This document shows positions 27,701 to 42,360 of a stretch of 64,000 nt of DNA, one piece after another. The stretch comes from Auanema rhodensis. Lineage: Eukaryota > Nematoda > Chromadorea > Rhabditida > Rhabditidae. Where the stretch lies: contig CAXKVF010000074.1 of NCBI GenBank assembly GCA_964057225.1, positions 1-64,000 on the forward strand. The letters are read 5' to 3'. A model generated the notes under the pieces. It did not search any database, had not been told where the DNA came from, and saw only the letters and a list, made by a program, of their open reading frames with translations. Numbering within the stretch: the stretch's first letter is position 1; each line of letters begins with the position of its first letter. The position numbers and the translations under genes are program-made.

Positions 27701-29300
27701 GATGTGCACTTGGTATGTAACTCGCTTCACGTGAAAAATAAAGAGATGCGGTTTTCAAAATTAGATTCCCCATGTCCATATTAGTCTAAAAACAAATTTT
27801 TATTGATATTGGTTCATGGTAACCATGACTTTGAAATTTACGTGAACTTTAATTTATGCTAATTAAATGTACACGTGATGTGCACTTGGTATGTAACTCG
27901 CTTCACGTGAAAGATAAAGAGATGCGGTTTTCAAAATTAGATTCCCCATGTCCATATTAGTCTAAAAACAAATTTTTATTGATATTGGTGCATGGTAACC
28001 ATGACTTTGAAATTTACGTGAACTTTAATTTATGCTAATTAAATGTACACGTGATGTGCACTTGGTATGTAACTCGCTTCACGTGAAAGATAAAGAGATG
28101 CGGTTTTCAAAATTAGATTCCCCATGTCCATATTAGTCTAAAAACAAATTTTTATTGATATTGGTGCATGGTAACCATGACTTTGAAATTTACGTGAACT
28201 TTAATTTATGCTAATTAAATGTACACGTGATGTGCACTTGGTATGTAACTCGCTTCACGTGAAAGATGAAGAGATGCGGTTTTCAAAATTAGATTCCCCA
28301 TGTCCATATTAGTCTAAAAACAAATTTTTATTGATATTGGTTCATGGTAACCATGACTTTGAAATTTACGTGAACTTTAATTTATGCTAATTAAATGTAC
28401 ACGTGATGTGCACTTGGTATGTAACTCGCTTCACGTGAAAGATAAAGAGATGCGGTTTTCAAAATTAGATTCCCCATGTCCATATTAGTCTAAAAACAAA
28501 TTTTTATTGATATTGGTGCATGGTAACCATGACTTTGAAATTTACGTGAACTTTAATTTATGCTAATTAAATGTACACGTGATGTGCACTTGGTATGTAA
28601 CTCGCTTCACGTGAAAGATAAAGAGATGCGGTTTTCAAAATTAGATTCCCCATGTCCATATTAGTCTAAAAACAAATTTTTATTGATATTGTTGAATGGT
28701 AACCATGACTTTGAAATTTACGTGAACTTTAATTTATGCTAATTAAATGTACACGTGATGTGCACTTGGTATGTAATTCGCTTCACGTGAAAGATGGAGA
28801 GATGCGGTTTTTAAAATTAGATTCCCCATGTCCATATTAGTCTAAAAACAAATTTTTATTGATATTGGTGCATGGTAACCATGACTTTGAAATTTACGTG
28901 AACTTTAATTTATGCTAATTAAATGTACACGTGATGTGCACTTGGTATGTAACTCGCTTCACGTGAAAGATAAAGAGATGCGGTTTTCAAAATTAGATTC
29001 CCCATGTCCATATTAGTCTAAAAACAAATTTTTATTGATATTGGTTCATGGTAACCATGACTTTGAAATTTACGTGAACTTTAATTTATGCTAATTAAAT
29101 GTACACGTGATGTGCACTTGGTATGTAACTCGCTTCACGTGAAAGATAAAGAGATGCGGTTTTCAAAATTAGATTCCCCATGTCCATATTAGTCTAAAAA
29201 CAAATTTTTATTGATATTGGTGCATGGTAACCATGACTTTGAAATTTACGTGAACTTTAATTTATGCTAATTAAATGTACACGTGATGTGCACTTGGTAT
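24000..29300 (+). repeat. Segmental duplication, copy A (offset 5,983 bp)
   Basis: Markers here recur 5,983 bp downstream (34 monomers minus one base). The pairs are AACGAA 24451/30434, AAAAG 24625/30608, GAAAGTT 24845/30828, ATTGGTATTGG with AACGAA 25330/31313, CTGAAAAC 25676/31659, AAGGAG 27388/33371, AGAAGCGG 27568/33551, and the GTTGAATGG head 28691/34674. Matching fails at 23940 (T here, G in copy B) and at 29395, so the shared block is about 5.3 kb. The single base missing from the offset is the AAAAG contraction itself. Confidence 0.9.
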
Positions 29301-29980
29301 GTAACTCGCTTCACGTGAAAGATAAAGAGATGCGGTTTTCAAAATTAGATTCCCCATGTCCATATTAGTCTAAAAACAAATTTTTATTGATATTGTTGAA
29401 TGGTAACCATGACTTTGAAATTTACGTGAACTTTAATTTATGCTAATTAAATGTACACGTGATGTGCACTTGGTATGTAATTCGCTTCACGTGAAAGATG
29501 GAGAGATGCGGTTTTTAAAATTAGATTCCCCATGTCCATATTAGTCTAAAAACAAATTTTTATTGATATTGGTGCATGGTAACCATGACTTTGAAATTTA
29601 CGTGAACTTTAATTTATGCTAATTAAATGTACACGTGATGTGCACTTGGTATGTAACTCGCTTCACGTGAAAGATAAAGAGATGCGGTTTTCAAAATTAG
29701 ATTCCCCATGTCCATATTAGTCTAAAAACAAATTTTTATTGATATTGGTTCATGGTAACCATGACTTTGAAATTTACGTGAACTTTAATTTATGCTAATT
29801 AAATGTACACGTGATGTGCACTTGGTATGTAACTCGCTTCACGTGAAAGATAAAGAGATGCGGTTTTCAAAATTAGATTCCCCATGTCCATATTAGTCTA
29901 AAAACAAATTTTTATTGATATTGGTGCATGGTAACCATGACTTTGAAATTTACGTGAACTTTAATTTATGCTAATTAAAT
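28510..29980 (+). repeat. 4-monomer tandem duplication with GTTGAATGG head
   Basis: The rare head GTTGAATGG occurs at 28691 and 29395, exactly 704 bp apart. Each occurrence travels with TAATTCGC (C122->T), GATGGAGAG and TTTTTAAAA (C157->T), and with G, T, G heads in the next three monomers. Copies at 34674 and 39602 are single, so the local duplication is private to this place and separates segmental copies A and B. With four or more linked changes, this is the most divergent monomer type in the window. Confidence 0.85.
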
Positions 29981-32900
29981 GTACACGTGATGTGCACTTG
30001 GTATGTAACTCGCTTCACGTGAAAGATAAAGAGATGCGGTTTTCAAAATTAGATTCCCCATGTCCATATTAGTCTAAAAACAAATTTTTATTGATATTGG
30101 TGCATGGTAACCATGACTTTGAAATTTACGTGAACTTTAATTTATGCTAATTAAATGTACACGTGATGTGCACTTGGTATGTAACTCGCTTCACGTGAAA
30201 GATAAAGAGATGCGGTTTTCAAAATTAGATTCCCCATGTCCATATTAGTCTAAAAACAAATTTTTATTGATATTGGTTCATGGTAACCATGACTTTGAAA
30301 TTTACGTGAACTTTAATTTATGCTAATTAAATGTACACGTGATGTGCACTTGGTATGTAACTCGCTTCACGTGAAAGATAAAGAGATGCGGTTTTCAAAA
30401 TTAGATTCCCCATGTCCATATTAGTCTAAAAACGAATTTTTATTGATATTGGTTCATGGTAACCATGACTTTGAAATTTACGTGAACTTTAATTTATGCT
30501 AATTAAATGTACACGTGATGTGCACTTGGTATGTAACTCGCTTCACGTGAAAGATAAAGAGATGCGGTTTTCAAAATTAGATTCCCCATGTCCATATTAG
30601 TCTAACAGAAATTTTTATTGATATTGCTTCATGGTAACCATGACTTTGAAATTTACGTGAACTTTAATTTATGCTAATTAAATGTACACGTGATGTGCAC
30701 TTGGTATGTAACTCGCTTCACGTGAAAGATAAAGAGATGCGGTTTTCAAAATTAGATTCCCCATGTCCATATTAGTCTAAAAACAAATTTTTATTGATAT
30801 TGGTGCATGGTAACCATGACTTTGAAAGTTACGTGAACTTTAATTTATGCTAATTAAATGTACACGTGATGTGCACTTGGTATGTAACTCGCTTCACGTG
30901 AAAGATAAAGAGATGCGGTTTTCAAAATTAGATTCCCCATGTCCATATTAGTCTAAAAACAAATTTTTATTGATATTGGTTCATGGTAACCATGACTTTG
31001 AAATTTACGTGAACTTTAATTTATGCTAATTAAATGTACACGTGATGTGCACTTGGTATGTAACTCGCTTCACGTGAAAGATAAAGAGATGCGGTTTTCA
31101 AAATTAGATTCCCCATGTCCATATTAGTCTAAAAACAAATTTTTATTGATATTGGTTCATGGTAACCATGACTTTGAAATTTACGTGAACTTTAATTTAT
31201 GCTAATTAAATGTACACGTGATGTGCACTTGGTATGTAACTCGCTTCACGTGAAAGATAAAGAGATGCGGTTTTCAAAATTAGATTCCCCATGTCCATAT
31301 TAGTCTAAAAACGAATTTTTATTGGTATTGGTTCATGGTAACCATGACTTTGAAATTTACGTGAACTTTAATTTATGCTAATTAAATGTACACGTGATGT
31401 GCACTTGGTATGTAACTCGCTTCACGTGAAAGATAAAGAGATGCGGTTTTCAAAATTAGATTCCCCATGTCCATATTAGTCTAAAAACAAATTTTTATTG
31501 ATATTGCTTCATGGTAACCATGACTTTGAAATTTACGTGAACTTTAATTTATGCTAATTAAATGTACACGTGATGTGCACTTGGTATGTAACTCGCTTCA
31601 CGTGAAAGATGAAGAGATGCGGTTTTCAAAATTAGATTCCCCATGTCCATATTAGTCTGAAAACAAATTTTTATTGATATTGGTGCATGGTAACCATGAC
31701 TTTGAAATTTACGTGAACTTTAATTTATGCTAATTAAATGTACACGTGATGTGCACTTGGTATGTAACTCGCTTCACGTGAAAGATAAAGAGATGCGGTT
31801 TTCAAAATTAGATTCCCCATGTCCATATTAGTCTAAAAACAAATTTTTATTGATATTGGTGCATGGTAACCATGACTTTGAAATTTACGTGAACTTTAAT
31901 TTATGCTAATTAAATGTACACGTGATGTGCACTTGGTATGTAACTCGCTTCACGTGAAAGATAAAGAGATGCGGTTTTCAAAATTAGATTCCCCATGTCC
32001 ATATTAGTCTAAAAACAAATTTTTATTGATATTGGTGCATGGTAACCATGACTTTGAAATTTACGTGAACTTTAATTTATGCTAATTAAATGTACACGTG
32101 ATGTGCACTTGGTATGTAACTCGCTTCACGTGAAAGATAAAGAGATGCGGTTTTCAAAATTAGATTCCCCATGTCCATATTAGTCTAAAAACAAATTTTT
32201 ATTGATATTGGTTCATGGTAACCATGACTTTGAAATTTACGTGAACTTTAATTTATGCTAATTAAATGTACACGTGATGTGCACTTGGTATGTAACTCGC
32301 TTCACGTGAAAGATAAAGAGATGCGGTTTTCAAAATTAGATTCCCCATGTCCATATTAGTCTAAAAACAAATTTTTATTGATATTGGTTCATGGTAACCA
32401 TGACTTTGAAATTTACGTGAACTTTAATTTATGCTAATTAAATGTACACGTGATGTGCACTTGGTATGTAACTCGCTTCACGTGAAAGATGAAGAGATGC
32501 GGTTTTCAAAATTAGATTCCCCATGTCCATATTAGTCTAAAAACAAATTTTTATTGATATTGGTGCATGGTAACCATGACTTTGAAATTTACGTGAACTT
32601 TAATTTATGCTAATTAAATGTACACGTGATGTGCACTTGGTATGTAACTCGCTTCACGTGAAAGATAAAGAGATGCGGTTTTCAAAATTAGATTCCCCAT
32701 GTCCATATTAGTCTAAAAACAAATTTTTATTGATATTGGTGCATGGTAACCATGACTTTGAAATTTACGTGAACTTTAATTTATGCTAATTAAATGTACA
32801 CGTGATGTGCACTTGGTATGTAACTCGCTTCACGTGAAAGATAAAGAGATGCGGTTTTCAAAATTAGATTCCCCATGTCCATATTAGTCTAAAAACAAAT

Positions 32901-35290
32901 TTTTATTGATATTGGTGCATGGTAACCATGACTTTGAAATTTACGTGAACTTTAATTTATGCTAATTAAATGTACACGTGATGTGCACTTGGTATGTAAC
33001 TCGCTTCACGTGAAAGATAAAGAGATGCGGTTTTCAAAATTAGATTCCCCATGTCCATATTAGTCTAAAAACAAATTTTTATTGATATTGGTTCATGGTA
33101 ACCATGACTTTGAAATTTACGTGAACTTTAATTTATGCTAATTAAATGTACACGTGATGTGCACTTGGTATGTAACTCGCTTCACGTGAAAGATGAAGAG
33201 ATGCGGTTTTCAAAATTAGATTCCCCATGTCCATATTAGTCTAAAAACAAATTTTTATTGATATTGGTGCATGGTAACCATGACTTTGAAATTTACGTGA
33301 ACTTTAATTTATGCTAATTAAATGTACACGTGATGTGCACTTGGTATGTAACTCGCTTCACGTGAAAGATAAGGAGATGCGGTTTTCAAAATTAGATTCC
33401 CCATGTCCATATTAGTCTAAAAACAAATTTTTATTGATATTGGTGCATGGTAACCATGACTTTGAAAGTTACGTGAACTTTAATTTATGCTAATTAAATG
33501 TACACGTGATGTGCACTTGGTATGTAACTCGCTTCACGTGAAAGATAAAGAGAAGCGGTTTTCAAAATTAGATTCCCCATGTCCATATTAGTCTAAAAAC
33601 AAATTTTTATTGATATTGGTGCATGGTAACCATGACTTTGAAAGTTACGTGAACTTTAATTTATGCTAATTAAATGTACACGTGATGTGCACTTGGTATG
33701 TAACTCGCTTCACGTGAAAAATAAAGAGATGCGGTTTTCAAAATTAGATTCCCCATGTCCATATTAGTCTAAAAACAAATTTTTATTGATATTGGTTCAT
33801 GGTAACCATGACTTTGAAATTTACGTGAACTTTAATTTATGCTAATTAAATGTACACGTGATGTGCACTTGGTATGTAACTCGCTTCACGTGAAAGATAA
33901 AGAGATGCGGTTTTCAAAATTAGATTCCCCATGTCCATATTAGTCTAAAAACAAATTTTTATTGATATTGGTGCATGGTAACCATGACTTTGAAATTTAC
34001 GTGAACTTTAATTTATGCTAATTAAATGTACACGTGATGTGCACTTGGTATGTAACTCGCTTCACGTGAAAGATAAAGAGATGCGGTTTTCAAAATTAGA
34101 TTCCCCATGTCCATATTAGTCTAAAAACAAATTTTTATTGATATTGGTGCATGGTAACCATGACTTTGAAATTTACGTGAACTTTAATTTATGCTAATTA
34201 AATGTACACGTGATGTGCACTTGGTATGTAACTCGCTTCACGTGAAAGATGAAGAGATGCGGTTTTCAAAATTAGATTCCCCATGTCCATATTAGTCTAA
34301 AAACAAATTTTTATTGATATTGGTTCATGGTAACCATGACTTTGAAATTTACGTGAACTTTAATTTATGCTAATTAAATGTACACGTGATGTGCACTTGG
34401 TATGTAACTCGCTTCACGTGAAAGATAAAGAGATGCGGTTTTCAAAATTAGATTCCCCATGTCCATATTAGTCTAAAAACAAATTTTTATTGATATTGGT
34501 GCATGGTAACCATGACTTTGAAATTTACGTGAACTTTAATTTATGCTAATTAAATGTACACGTGATGTGCACTTGGTATGTAACTCGCTTCACGTGAAAG
34601 ATAAAGAGATGCGGTTTTCAAAATTAGATTCCCCATGTCCATATTAGTCTAAAAACAAATTTTTATTGATATTGTTGAATGGTAACCATGACTTTGAAAT
34701 TTACGTGAACTTTAATTTATGCTAATTAAATGTACACGTGATGTGCACTTGGTATGTAATTCGCTTCACGTGAAAGATGGAGAGATGCGGTTTTTAAAAT
34801 TAGATTCCCCATGTCCATATTAGTCTAAAAACAAATTTTTATTGATATTGGTGCATGGTAACCATGACTTTGAAATTTACGTGAACTTTAATTTATGCTA
34901 ATTAAATGTACACGTGATGTGCACTTGGTATGTAACTCGCTTCACGTGAAAGATAAAGAGATGCGGTTTTCAAAATTAGATTCCCCATGTCCATATTAGT
35001 CTAAAAACAAATTTTTATTGATATTGGTTCATGGTAACCATGACTTTGAAATTTACGTGAACTTTAATTTATGCTAATTAAATGTACACGTGATGTGCAC
35101 TTGGTATGTAACTCGCTTCACGTGAAAGATAAAGAGATGCGGTTTTCAAAATTAGATTCCCCATGTCCATATTAGTCTAAAAACAAATTTTTATTGATAT
35201 TGGTGCATGGTAACCATGACTTTGAAATTTACGTGAACTTTAATTTATGCTAATTAAATGTACACGTGATGTGCACTTGGTATGTAACTC
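29980..35290 (+). repeat. Segmental duplication, copy B
   Basis: This is the partner of 24.0-29.3 kb at +5,983 bp. It carries the same ordered markers with few private changes; the one I noted is C in place of A in CTAACAGAAA near 30606. Its second half, from about 32.5 kb, is also the first copy of the 4,928-bp duplication, so the AAGGAG / AGAAGCGG / GTGAAAAAT series exists three times in the window. Confidence 0.9.
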
Positions 35291-37430
35291 GCTTCACGTG
35301 AAAGATAAAGAGATGCGGTTTTCAAAATTAGATTCCCCATGTCCATATTAGTCTAAAAACAAATTTTTATTGATATTGCTTCATGGTAACCATGACTTTG
35401 AAATTTACGTGAACTTTAATTTATGTTAATTAAATGTACACGTGATGTGCACTTGGTATGTAACTCGCTTCACGTGAAAGATAAAGAGATGCGGTTTTCA
35501 AAATTAGATTTCCCATGTCCATATTAGTCTAAAAACAAATTTTTATTGATATTGGTGCATGGTAACCATGACTTTGAAATTTACGTGAACTTTAATTTAT
35601 GCTAATTAAATGTACACGTGATGTGCACTTGGTATGTAACTCGCTTCACGTGAAAGATGAAGAGATGCGGTTTTCAAAATTAGATTCCCCATGTCCATAT
35701 TAGTCTGAAAACAAATTTTTATTGATATTGGTGCATGGTAACCATGACTTTGAAATTTACGTGAACTTTAATTTATGCTAATTAAATGTACACGTGATGT
35801 GCACTTGGTATGTAACTCGCTTCACGTGAAAGATAAAGAGATGCGGTTTTCAAAATTAGATTCCCCATGTCCATATTAGTCTAAAAACAAATTTTTATTG
35901 ATATTGGTGCATGGTAACCATGACTTTGAAATTTACGTGAACTTTAATTTATGCTAATTAAATGTACACGTGATGTGCACTTGGTATGTAACTCGCTTCA
36001 CGTGAAAGATAAAGAGATGCGGTTTTCAAAATTAGATTCCCCATGTCCATATTAGTCTAAAAACAAATTTTTATTGATATTGGTGCATGGTAACCATGAC
36101 TTTGAAATTTACGTGAACTTTAATTTATGCTAATTAAATGTACACGTGATGTGCACTTGGTATGTAACTCGCTTCACGTGAAAGATAAAGAGATGCGGTT
36201 TTCAAAATTAGATTCCCCATGTCCATATTAGTCTAAAAACAAATTTTTATTGATATTGGTGCATGGTAACCATGACTTTGAAATTTACGTGAACTTTAAT
36301 TTATGCTAATTAAATGTACACGTGATGTGCACTTGGTATGTAACTCGCTTCACGTGAAAGATGAAGAGATGCGGTTTTCAAAATTAGATTCCCCATGTCC
36401 ATATTAGTCTGAAAACAAATTTTTATTGATATTGGTGCATGGTAACCATGACTTTGAAATTTACGTGAACTTTAATTTATGCTAATTAAATGTACACGTG
36501 ATGTGCACTTGGTATGTAACTCGCTTCACGTGAAAGATAAAGAGATGCGGTTTTCAAAATTAGATTCCCCATGTCCATATTAGTCTAAAAACAAATTTTT
36601 ATTGATATTGGTGCATGGTAACCATGACTTTGCAATTTACGTGAACTTTAATTTATGCTAATTAAATGTACACGTGATGTGCACTTGGTATGTAACTCGC
36701 TTCACGTGAAAGATAAAGAGATGCGGTTTTCAAAATTAGATTCCCCATGTCCATATTAGTCTAAAAACAAATTTTTATTGATATTGGTGCATGGTAACCA
36801 TGACTTTGAAATTTACGTGAACTTTAATTTATGCTAATTAAATGTACACGTGATGTGCACTTGGTATGTAACTCGCTTCACGTGAAAGATAAAGAGATGC
36901 GGTTTTCAAAATTAGATTCCCCATGTCCATATTAGTCTAAAAACAAATTTTTATTGATATTGGTTCATGGTAACCATGACTTTGAAATTAACGTGAACTT
37001 TAATTTATGCTAATTAAATGTACACGTGATGTGCACTTGGTATGTAACTCGCTTCACGTGAAAGATAAAGAGATGCGGTTTTCAAAATTAGATTCCCCAT
37101 GTCCATATTAGTCTAAAAACAAATTTTTATTGATATTGGTGCATGGTAACCATGACTTTGAAATTTACGTGAACTTTAATTTATGCTAATTAAATGTACA
37201 CGTGATGTGCACTTGGTATGTAACTCGCTTCACGTGAAAGATGAAGAGATGCGGTTTTCAAAATTAGATTCCCCATGTCCATATTAGTCTAAAAACAAAT
37301 TTTTATTGATATTGGTGCATGGTAACCATGACTTTGAAATTTACGTGAACTTTAATTTATGCTAATTAAATGTACACGTGATGTGCACTTGGTATGTAAC
37401 TCGCTTCACGTGAAAGATAAAGAGATGCGG
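32500..37430 (+). repeat. 28-monomer duplication, first copy (4,928 bp)
   Basis: Markers recur exactly 4,928 bp (28 x 176) downstream. The pairs are GTTC 33090/38018, AAGGAG 33371/38299, AGAAGCGG 33551/38479, GTTGAATGG 34674/39602, C84->T 35425/40353, CTGAAAAC 35707/40635 and 36411/41339, and GTTC 36962/41890. Private changes in this copy include GCAATTT at 36633 and AAATTAACG at 36990, neither seen in the partner. The boundary is between the mismatching GTTC at 32386 and the matching position 32562. Confidence 0.92.
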
Positions 37431-40400
37431 TTTTCAAAATTAGATTCCCCATGTCCATATTAGTCTAAAAACAAATTTTTATTGATATTGGTGCATGGTA
37501 ACCATGACTTTGAAATTTACGTGAACTTTAATTTATGCTAATTAAATGTACACGTGATGTGCACTTGGTATGTAACTCGCTTCACGTGAAAGATAAAGAG
37601 ATGCGGTTTTCAAAATTAGATTCCCCATGTCCATATTAGTCTAAAAACAAATTTTTATTGATATTGGTGCATGGTAACCATGACTTTGAAATTTACGTGA
37701 ACTTTAATTTATGCTAATTAAATGTACACGTGATGTGCACTTGGTATGTAACTCGCTTCACGTGAAAGATAAAGAGATGCGGTTTTCAAAATTAGATTCC
37801 CCATGTCCATATTAGTCTAAAAACAAATTTTTATTGATATTGGTGCATGGTAACCATGACTTTGAAATTTACGTGAACTTTAATTTATGCTAATTAAATG
37901 TACACGTGATGTGCACTTGGTATGTAACTCGCTTCACGTGAAAGATAAAGAGATGCGGTTTTCAAAATTAGATTCCCCATGTCCATATTAGTCTAAAAAC
38001 AAATTTTTATTGATATTGGTTCATGGTAACCATGACTTTGAAATTTACGTGAACTTTAATTTATGCTAATTAAATGTACACGTGATGTGCACTTGGTATG
38101 TAACTCGCTTCACGTGAAAGATGAAGAGATGCGGTTTTCAAAATTAGATTCCCCATGTCCATATTAGTCTAAAAACAAATTTTTATTGATATTGGTGCAT
38201 GGTAACCATGACTTTGAAATTTACGTGAACTTTAATTTATGCTAATTAAATGTACACGTGATGTGCACTTGGTATGTAACTCGCTTCACGTGAAAGATAA
38301 GGAGATGCGGTTTTCAAAATTAGATTCCCCATGTCCATATTAGTCTAAAAACAAATTTTTATTGATATTGGTGCATGGTAACCATGACTTTGAAAGTTAC
38401 GTGAACTTTAATTTATGCTAATTAAATGTACACGTGATGTGCACTTGGTATGTAACTCGCTTCACGTGAAAGATAAAGAGAAGCGGTTTTCAAAATTAGA
38501 TTCCCCATGTCCATATTAGTCTAAAAACAAATTTTTATTGATATTGGTGCATGGTAACCATGACTTTGAAAGTTACGTGAACTTTAATTTATGCTAATTA
38601 AATGTACACGTGATGTGCACTTGGTATGTAACTCGCTTCACGTGAAAAATAAAGAGATGCGGTTTTCAAAATTAGATTCCCCATGTCCATATTAGTCTAA
38701 AAACAAATTTTTATTGATATTGGTTCATGGTAACCATGACTTTGAAATTTACGTGAACTTTAATTTATGCTAATTAAATGTACACGTGATGTGCACTTGG
38801 TATGTAACTCGCTTCACGTGAAAGATAAAGAGATGCGGTTTTCAAAATTAGATTCCCCATGTCCATATTAGTCTAAAAACAAATTTTTATTGATATTGGT
38901 GCATGGTAACCATGACTTTGAAATTTACGTGAACTTTAATTTATGCTAATTAAATGTACACGTGATGTGCACTTGGTATGTAACTCGCTTCACGTGAAAG
39001 ATAAAGAGATGCGGTTTTCAAAATTAGATTCCCCATGTCCATATTAGTCTAAAAACAAATTTTTATTGATATTGGTGCATGGTAACCATGACTTTGAAAT
39101 TTACGTGAACTTTAATTTATGCTAATTAAATGTACACGTGATGTGCACTTGGTATGTAACTCGCTTCACGTGAAAGATGAAGAGATGCGGTTTTCAAAAT
39201 TAGATTCCCCATGTCCATATTAGTCTAAAAACAAATTTTTATTGATATTGGTTCATGGTAACCATGACTTTGAAATTTACGTGAACTTTAATTTATGCTA
39301 ATTAAATGTACACGTGATGTGCACTTGGTATGTAACTCGCTTCACGTGAAAGATAAAGAGATGCGGTTTTCAAAATTAGATTCCCCATGTCCATATTAGT
39401 CTAAAAACAAATTTTTATTGATATTGGTGCATGGTAACCATGACTTTGAAATTTACGTGAACTTTAATTTATGCTAATTAAATGTACACGTGATGTGCAC
39501 TTGGTATGTAACTCGCTTCACGTGAAAGATAAAGAGATGCGGTTTTCAAAATTAGATTCCCCATGTCCATATTAGTCTAAAAACAAATTTTTATTGATAT
39601 TGTTGAATGGTAACCATGACTTTGAAATTTACGTGAACTTTAATTTATGCTAATTAAATGTACACGTGATGTGCACTTGGTATGTAATTCGCTTCACGTG
39701 AAAGATGGAGAGATGCGGTTTTTAAAATTAGATTCCCCATGTCCATATTAGTCTAAAAACAAATTTTTATTGATATTGGTGCATGGTAACCATGACTTTG
39801 AAATTTACGTGAACTTTAATTTATGCTAATTAAATGTACACGTGATGTGCACTTGGTATGTAACTCGCTTCACGTGAAAGATAAAGAGATGCGGTTTTCA
39901 AAATTAGATTCCCCATGTCCATATTAGTCTAAAAACAAATTTTTATTGATATTGGTTCATGGTAACCATGACTTTGAAATTTACGTGAACTTTAATTTAT
40001 GCTAATTAAATGTACACGTGATGTGCACTTGGTATGTAACTCGCTTCACGTGAAAGATAAAGAGATGCGGTTTTCAAAATTAGATTCCCCATGTCCATAT
40101 TAGTCTAAAAACAAATTTTTATTGATATTGGTGCATGGTAACCATGACTTTGAAATTTACGTGAACTTTAATTTATGCTAATTAAATGTACACGTGATGT
40201 GCACTTGGTATGTAACTCGCTTCACGTGAAAGATAAAGAGATGCGGTTTTCAAAATTAGATTCCCCATGTCCATATTAGTCTAAAAACAAATTTTTATTG
40301 ATATTGCTTCATGGTAACCATGACTTTGAAATTTACGTGAACTTTAATTTATGTTAATTAAATGTACACGTGATGTGCACTTGGTATGTAACTCGCTTCA

Positions 40401-42360
40401 CGTGAAAGATAAAGAGATGCGGTTTTCAAAATTAGATTTCCCATGTCCATATTAGTCTAAAAACAAATTTTTATTGATATTGGTGCATGGTAACCATGAC
40501 TTTGAAATTTACGTGAACTTTAATTTATGCTAATTAAATGTACACGTGATGTGCACTTGGTATGTAACTCGCTTCACGTGAAAGATGAAGAGATGCGGTT
40601 TTCAAAATTAGATTCCCCATGTCCATATTAGTCTGAAAACAAATTTTTATTGATATTGGTGCATGGTAACCATGACTTTGAAATTTACGTGAACTTTAAT
40701 TTATGCTAATTAAATGTACACGTGATGTGCACTTGGTATGTAACTCGCTTCACGTGAAAGATAAAGAGATGCGGTTTTCAAAATTAGATTCCCCATGTCC
40801 ATATTAGTCTAAAAACAAATTTTTATTGATATTGGTGCATGGTAACCATGACTTTGAAATTTACGTGAACTTTAATTTATGCTAATTAAATGTACACGTG
40901 ATGTGCACTTGGTATGTAACTCGCTTCACGTGAAAGATAAAGAGATGCGGTTTTCAAAATTAGATTCCCCATGTCCATATTAGTCTAAAAACAAATTTTT
41001 ATTGATATTGGTGCATGGTAACCATGACTTTGAAATTTACGTGAACTTTAATTTATGCTAATTAAATGTACACGTGATGTGCACTTGGTATGTAACTCGC
41101 TTCACGTGAAAGATAAAGAGATGCGGTTTTCAAAATTAGATTCCCCATGTCCATATTAGTCTAAAAACAAATTTTTATTGATATTGGTGCATGGTAACCA
41201 TGACTTTGAAATTTACGTGAACTTTAATTTATGCTAATTAAATGTACACGTGATGTGCACTTGGTATGTAACTCGCTTCACGTGAAAGATGAAGAGATGC
41301 GGTTTTCAAAATTAGATTCCCCATGTCCATATTAGTCTGAAAACAAATTTTTATTGATATTGGTGCATGGTAACCATGACTTTGAAATTTACGTGAACTT
41401 TAATTTATGCTAATTAAATGTACACGTGATGTGCACTTGGTATGTAACTCGCTTCACGTGAAAGATAAAGAGATGCGGTTTTCAAAATTAGATTCCCCAT
41501 GTCCATATTAGTCTAAAAACAAATTTTTATTGATATTGGTGCATGGTAACCATGACTTTGAAATTTACGTGAACTTTAATTTATGCTAATTAAATGTACA
41601 CGTGATGTGCACTTGGTATGTAACTCGCTTCACGTGAAAGATAAAGAGATGCGGTTTTCAAAATTAGATTCCCCATGTCCATATTAGTCTAAAAACAAAT
41701 TTTTATTGATATTGGTGCATGGTAACCATGACTTTGAAATTTACGTGAACTTTAATTTATGCTAATTAAATGTACACGTGATGTGCACTTGGTATGTAAC
41801 TCGCTTCACGTGAAAGATAAAGAGATGCGGTTTTCAAAATTAGATTCCCCATGTCCATATTAGTCTAAAAACAAATTTTTATTGATATTGGTTCATGGTA
41901 ACCATGACTTTGAAATTTACGTGAACTTTAATTTATGCTAATTAAATGTACACGTGATGTGCACTTGGTATGTAACTCGCTTCACGTGAAAGATAAAGAG
42001 ATGCGGTTTTCAAAATTAGATTCCCCATGTCCATATTAGTCTAAAAACAAATTTTTATTGATATTGGTGCATGGTAACCATGACTTTGAAATTTACGTGA
42101 ACTTTAATTTATGCTAATTAAATGTACACGTGATGTGCACTTGGTATGTAACTCGCTTCACGTGAAAGATGAAGAGATGCGGTTTTCAAAATTAGATTCC
42201 CCATGTCCATATTAGTCTAAAAACAAATTTTTATTGATATTGGTGCATGGTAACCATGACTTTGAAATTTACGTGAACTTTAATTTATGCTAATTAAATG
42301 TACACGTGATGTGCACTTGGTATGTAACTCGCTTCACGTGAAAGATAAAGAGATGCGGTT
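37430..42360 (+). repeat. 28-monomer duplication, second copy
   Basis: This copy abuts the first, as expected for one unequal exchange. The offset is constant at 4,928 bp from about 37,490 to 42,170 with no net indel. Beyond that, the next GTTC/GAAG monomer is at 42770 instead of 42946, i.e. one monomer fewer than in the sequence following the first copy. At the positions I compared the copies differ only at the two changes private to the first copy. This suggests a very recent event, though I did not align every base. Confidence 0.92.

Noticed and set aside
28780-28800. CENP-B box in the TTCGCTTCA variant monomers
   Set aside because: It fits NTTCGNNNNA but the required CGGG near the end is replaced by TGAA; standard monomers lack TTCG altogether.
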